64,000 nucleotides of DNA, from NCBI RefSeq assembly GCF_002896965.1, contig NZ_LYMM01000035.1:1-64000 (forward strand). The letters are read 5' to 3'. Below, piece by piece: positions 61,945 to 64,000 of this stretch. The notes under the pieces were generated by a model. That model was not told the DNA's origin, searched no databases, and worked only from the letters and a program-made list of their open reading frames with translations. Numbering within the stretch: the first letter of the stretch is position 1; every line of letters starts with the position of its first letter. Made by a program: the position numbers and the translations under genes. Source of the DNA: Novosphingobium guangzhouense (GTDB lineage Bacteria; Pseudomonadota; Alphaproteobacteria; Sphingomonadales; Sphingomonadaceae).

Positions 61945-63408
61945 ATGCCGAGCAAGAAGCCGAACATTCTGATCATCTGGGGCGATGACGTCGGGATGTG
62001 GAATCTCAGCTGTTATCATCGCGGGATGATGGGCGGCTCTACTCCCAACATCGATCGCATAGCCGAGAGGGGCATGATCTTCATGGATCACTACGCCCAG
62101 GCATCCTGCACCGCCGGCCGCGCAGCGTTCATCACCGGGCAGTATCCGATTCGCGTCGGGCTCAGCACCGTGGGCCTGGCAGGCGCGCCGCAGGGCATGC
62201 AGAAGGAAGATCCCACGATCGCCGAACTGCTGAAACCCCATGGCTATGCCACCGGCCAGTTCGGCAAGAACCATCTGGGCGATCGCGACGAACATCTGCC
62301 CACCGCGCACGGCTTCGACGAATTCTTCGGCATCCTCTACCACCTGAACGCCGGGCAATATTCGGAAGAATACGATTATCCCAAGGATCCCGAGGTGGCC
62401 AAGGCTTTCGCCTGGCGCGGCGTGATCCACAGCAAGGCCGATGGCAATGGCGGCCAGTCCATCGAGGACAAGGGCCCGTTCGGCTCCGAACGCCAGAAGA
62501 CGCTCGACGATGAATTCATGGTCGAATCCAAGCGCTTCATTCGCGAAGCTGTGGAGGCCGACAAGCCCTTCTTCGTCTGGCACAACACCACGCGCATGCA
62601 CTACCAGACGCACCTGCCGCCCGAATACGACGGCGTGACCGGCTACGGCCTCTATGCCGATGGTGTGAAGCAGATGGACGACCATGTCGGCGAACTGCTC
62701 GACCTGCTCGACGAACTCGGCATTGCCGATGACACGGTGGTCATGTTCTCGACCGACAACGGCGCCGCCTCCAACAGCTGGCCTGACGGCGGCAACCAGC
62801 CTTTCCGCGGTGAAAAGGGCGTCGGCGGTTATGAAGGCGGTTTCCGCGTACCCTGCGTGGTCAGCTGGCCCGGCCACATCCAGGAAGGCGTCGCCACCGG
62901 CGAATTCATGGCGATGGAAGACTGGATGCCCACGATCCTGTCCGCCCTTGGCGAACCCGACCTCAAGGACGAACTGCTCGAAGGCAAGACCATCGGCGAC
63001 ATGACCTACAAGGTCCACCTCGACGGGTATGACCAGACCGAACTGCTGACCGGCAAGGGCAAGTCGAAGCGGATGGACTTCTACTACTTCACCGAAACCA
63101 CGCTTCACGGCCTGCGCTACGGCGACTGGAAGTTCCTGTTCAAGCAACAGGACAAGTGGTTCAACGGCATTCAGGAAAACCTGAACACGCCGCTGATCAC
63201 CAACCTGAAGCTCGATCCTTTCGAGCGCTTCCATGAGGCGCGCGGCTTCGACGAATGGCAGGAAAACCGCTCCTGGACGCTGGCCCCAGCCAACATGCAG
63301 GTAGCCAAGTTCATGAAGTCGCTGCAGGAATTCCCGCCGCGCATCAAGAGCCTGGATTTCGACCTCGACGCCATGGTTGCCGAAGCCTCCGCCTCGCAGT
63401 CACGCTGA
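61945..63408 (+). CDS. Arylsulfatase (formylglycine-dependent)
   Basis: A 487-residue sulfatase. The N-terminal metal-binding Asp pair is in LIIWGDDVGMWN (Asp14-Asp15). The formylglycine motif CTAGR starts at Cys55 (QASCTAGRAAFITGQYP). FGKNHLGDRDEHLPTAHGFD and VVMFSTDNGAASNSWPDGG supply Lys, His, Asp and Asn of the active site. There is no signal peptide, so it is probably cytoplasmic. It requires modification by a formylglycine-generating enzyme; none is in the window. The ATG at 61945 has an excellent ACGGAGGT. It may mobilise sulfate from sulfate esters. Confidence 0.95.
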   Translation: MPSKKPNILIIWGDDVGMWNLSCYHRGMMGGSTPNIDRIAERGMIFMDHYAQASCTAGRAAFITGQYPIRVGLSTVGLAGAPQGMQKEDPTIAELLKPHGYATGQFGKNHLGDRDEHLPTAHGFDEFFGILYHLNAGQYSEEYDYPKDPEVAKAFAWRGVIHSKADGNGGQSIEDKGPFGSERQKTLDDEFMVESKRFIREAVEADKPFFVWHNTTRMHYQTHLPPEYDGVTGYGLYADGVKQMDDHVGELLDLLDELGIADDTVVMFSTDNGAASNSWPDGGNQPFRGEKGVGGYEGGFRVPCVVSWPGHIQEGVATGEFMAMEDWMPTILSALGEPDLKDELLEGKTIGDMTYKVHLDGYDQTELLTGKGKSKRMDFYYFTETTLHGLRYGDWKFLFKQQDKWFNGIQENLNTPLITNLKLDPFERFHEARGFDEWQENRSWTLAPANMQVAKFMKSLQEFPPRIKSLDFDLDAMVAEASASQSR

Positions 63409-63565
63409 TCGATGCATGGCGGCTTCATCGCACTGGCTGCGCTGGAGCCGCCATTTTCATTTCAGCCAAGCCCGCCCTGATGCCGCTTCGCGGAACATGG
63501 GCCCCTGCTGCACGTTCTGAAGCCACGATCGCCGAACGGATCGGCGCTGTAGAGGGAAAAACAAC

Positions 63566-63733
63566 ATGTTTCGCTGGGCCATCATATTCGCCGTCGTCGC
63601 CTTGATCGCTTCGCTGCTTGGCTTCGGAGGCGTGGCAGGACTTTCGGCGGAATTCGCCAAGATCCTCCTGCTGATCGCTGCCGCTATTCTGGTGCTTGGC
63701 TTCCTGTTCGGCCGCGGCAAAAGGGTGCCTTGA
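63566..63733 (+). CDS. DUF1328 small membrane protein
   Basis: A 55-residue protein, [20 protein letters not shown] followed by [20 protein letters not shown], with two hydrophobic helices and a basic end (FGRGKRVP). This is the typical pattern and length of the DUF1328 (YtjA-like) family, which is found across proteobacteria and whose function is unknown. GAGGGAAA precedes the ATG. It is followed by a rho-independent terminator. Confidence 0.85.
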   Translation: MFRWAIIFAVVALIASLLGFGGVAGLSAEFAKILLLIAAAILVLGFLFGRGKRVP

Positions 63734-63777
63734 AACCGTTCAACACTGCGCATCCCAATAGCCATGCAGTAAATACA

Positions 63778-63803
63778 AGCCCCCGCTTCAAGCGGGGGCT
63801 TTT
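63778..63803 (+). terminator. Rho-independent terminator
   Basis: AGCCCCCGCTT..AAGCGGGGGCT forms a strong stem with a tiny loop (63778-63800), followed by TTTT. It lies 45 bases after the DUF1328 gene. Confidence 0.85.
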
Positions 63804-63817
63804 CGCATGCAGAAAGC

Positions 63818-64000
63818 ATGGCTGCACCTTTCCAGCAGGACCGTGGCGATAACGTCATCGGGACAGAAGGGCTTCGCGCTACGCTCGATGGCAAATTGCT
63901 GGCCGCCACCATCCTGCCCACGGAACGATGGCACTGCACAGACAGAAGCGGGCTCCTGCGCTTCCTGGCACAAGGCCACCATCAAATTTTCTGGAAAAAC
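63818..64000 (+). CDS. Possible start of a gene running off the window
   Basis: An ATG at 63818 opens 61 codons without a stop to the window edge (MAAPFQQDRGDNVIGTEGLR at the start). There is no clear ribosome binding site and no family resemblance, so it may be chance. Confidence 0.25.
   Translation, partial: MAAPFQQDRGDNVIGTEGLRATLDGKLLAATILPTERWHCTDRSGLLRFLAQGHHQIFWKN

Noticed and set aside
1..64000. CRISPR arrays, tRNA or rRNA genes
   Set aside because: No regularly spaced direct repeats and no tRNA- or rRNA-like sequence was noticed by eye; a covariance-model scan would be needed to exclude a tRNA fully.

Overview
The window looks like chromosomal DNA of a sphingomonad (Alphaproteobacteria, Novosphingobium-like). 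The inference rests on high GC, many TonB-dependent receptors, an ECF sigma/FecR pair, a NodT-type efflux protein, an alphaproteobacterial SOS box, and an oxidative arabinose pathway with GH43/GH51 enzymes. No rRNA, tRNA or CRISPR array was recognised.

Bases 1-7,000 are patchy accessory DNA. They hold the end of an arsenic operon (arsR, arsC, then a chimeric arsN/ACR3 remnant), small hypothetical genes, a cold-shock protein, a thioesterase, a transglutaminase overlapping an MbcA/ParS-like gene, an IF-1 paralogue with a TTG start, a lone response regulator and the 3' end of an IS256-type transposase. Bases 7,100-9,800 hold a radical SAM protein and a DUF4130-UdgX protein. This two-gene DNA-repair operon has a good SOS box lying on its promoter.

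Bases 10,200-19,450 hold a same-strand block: ECF sigma factor, FecR anti-sigma factor, TonB receptor with an STN signalling domain, a 1,066-residue autotransporter with calcium-binding-type repeats, a DUF6438 lipoprotein and an orphan histidine kinase. This is the best candidate for an undescribed cell-surface signalling system. Fumarylacetoacetase and a convergent secreted alpha/beta hydrolase follow.

Bases 22,000-31,130 form a cobalamin locus. A cobalamin riboswitch precedes cobW-cobN-cobO-bluB, and a btuF-like gene and a btuCD-like pair follow. bluB appears to lack an ATG/GTG/TTG start at its expected N-terminus.

Bases 31,170-50,600 form an arabinan/L-arabinose utilisation locus. It holds three arabinan-type hydrolases (GH51 and two GH43), an unclassified (alpha/alpha)6 hydrolase, a TonB receptor, a FucP-like sugar transporter, a secreted aldose epimerase and a GntR regulator. 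It also has every enzyme of the non-phosphorylative route: L-arabinose 1-dehydrogenase, lactonase, L-arabonate dehydratase, AraD1/GguC-type 2-keto-3-deoxy-arabonate dehydratase, and alpha-ketoglutarate semialdehyde dehydrogenase. A short palindrome-like motif, roughly TTGTCGGACTA, recurs in several promoters here and probably is the GntR operator.

Bases 50,600-64,000 hold an NTF2-like/SDR/NTF2-like operon whose SDR has Phe at the catalytic Tyr position. They also hold a MacA-MacB-NodT efflux operon with a polyserine insert in MacA, a TPR membrane protein, a LuxR-type regulator, a phospholipase D-type enzyme, an arylsulfatase and a DUF1328 membrane peptide.
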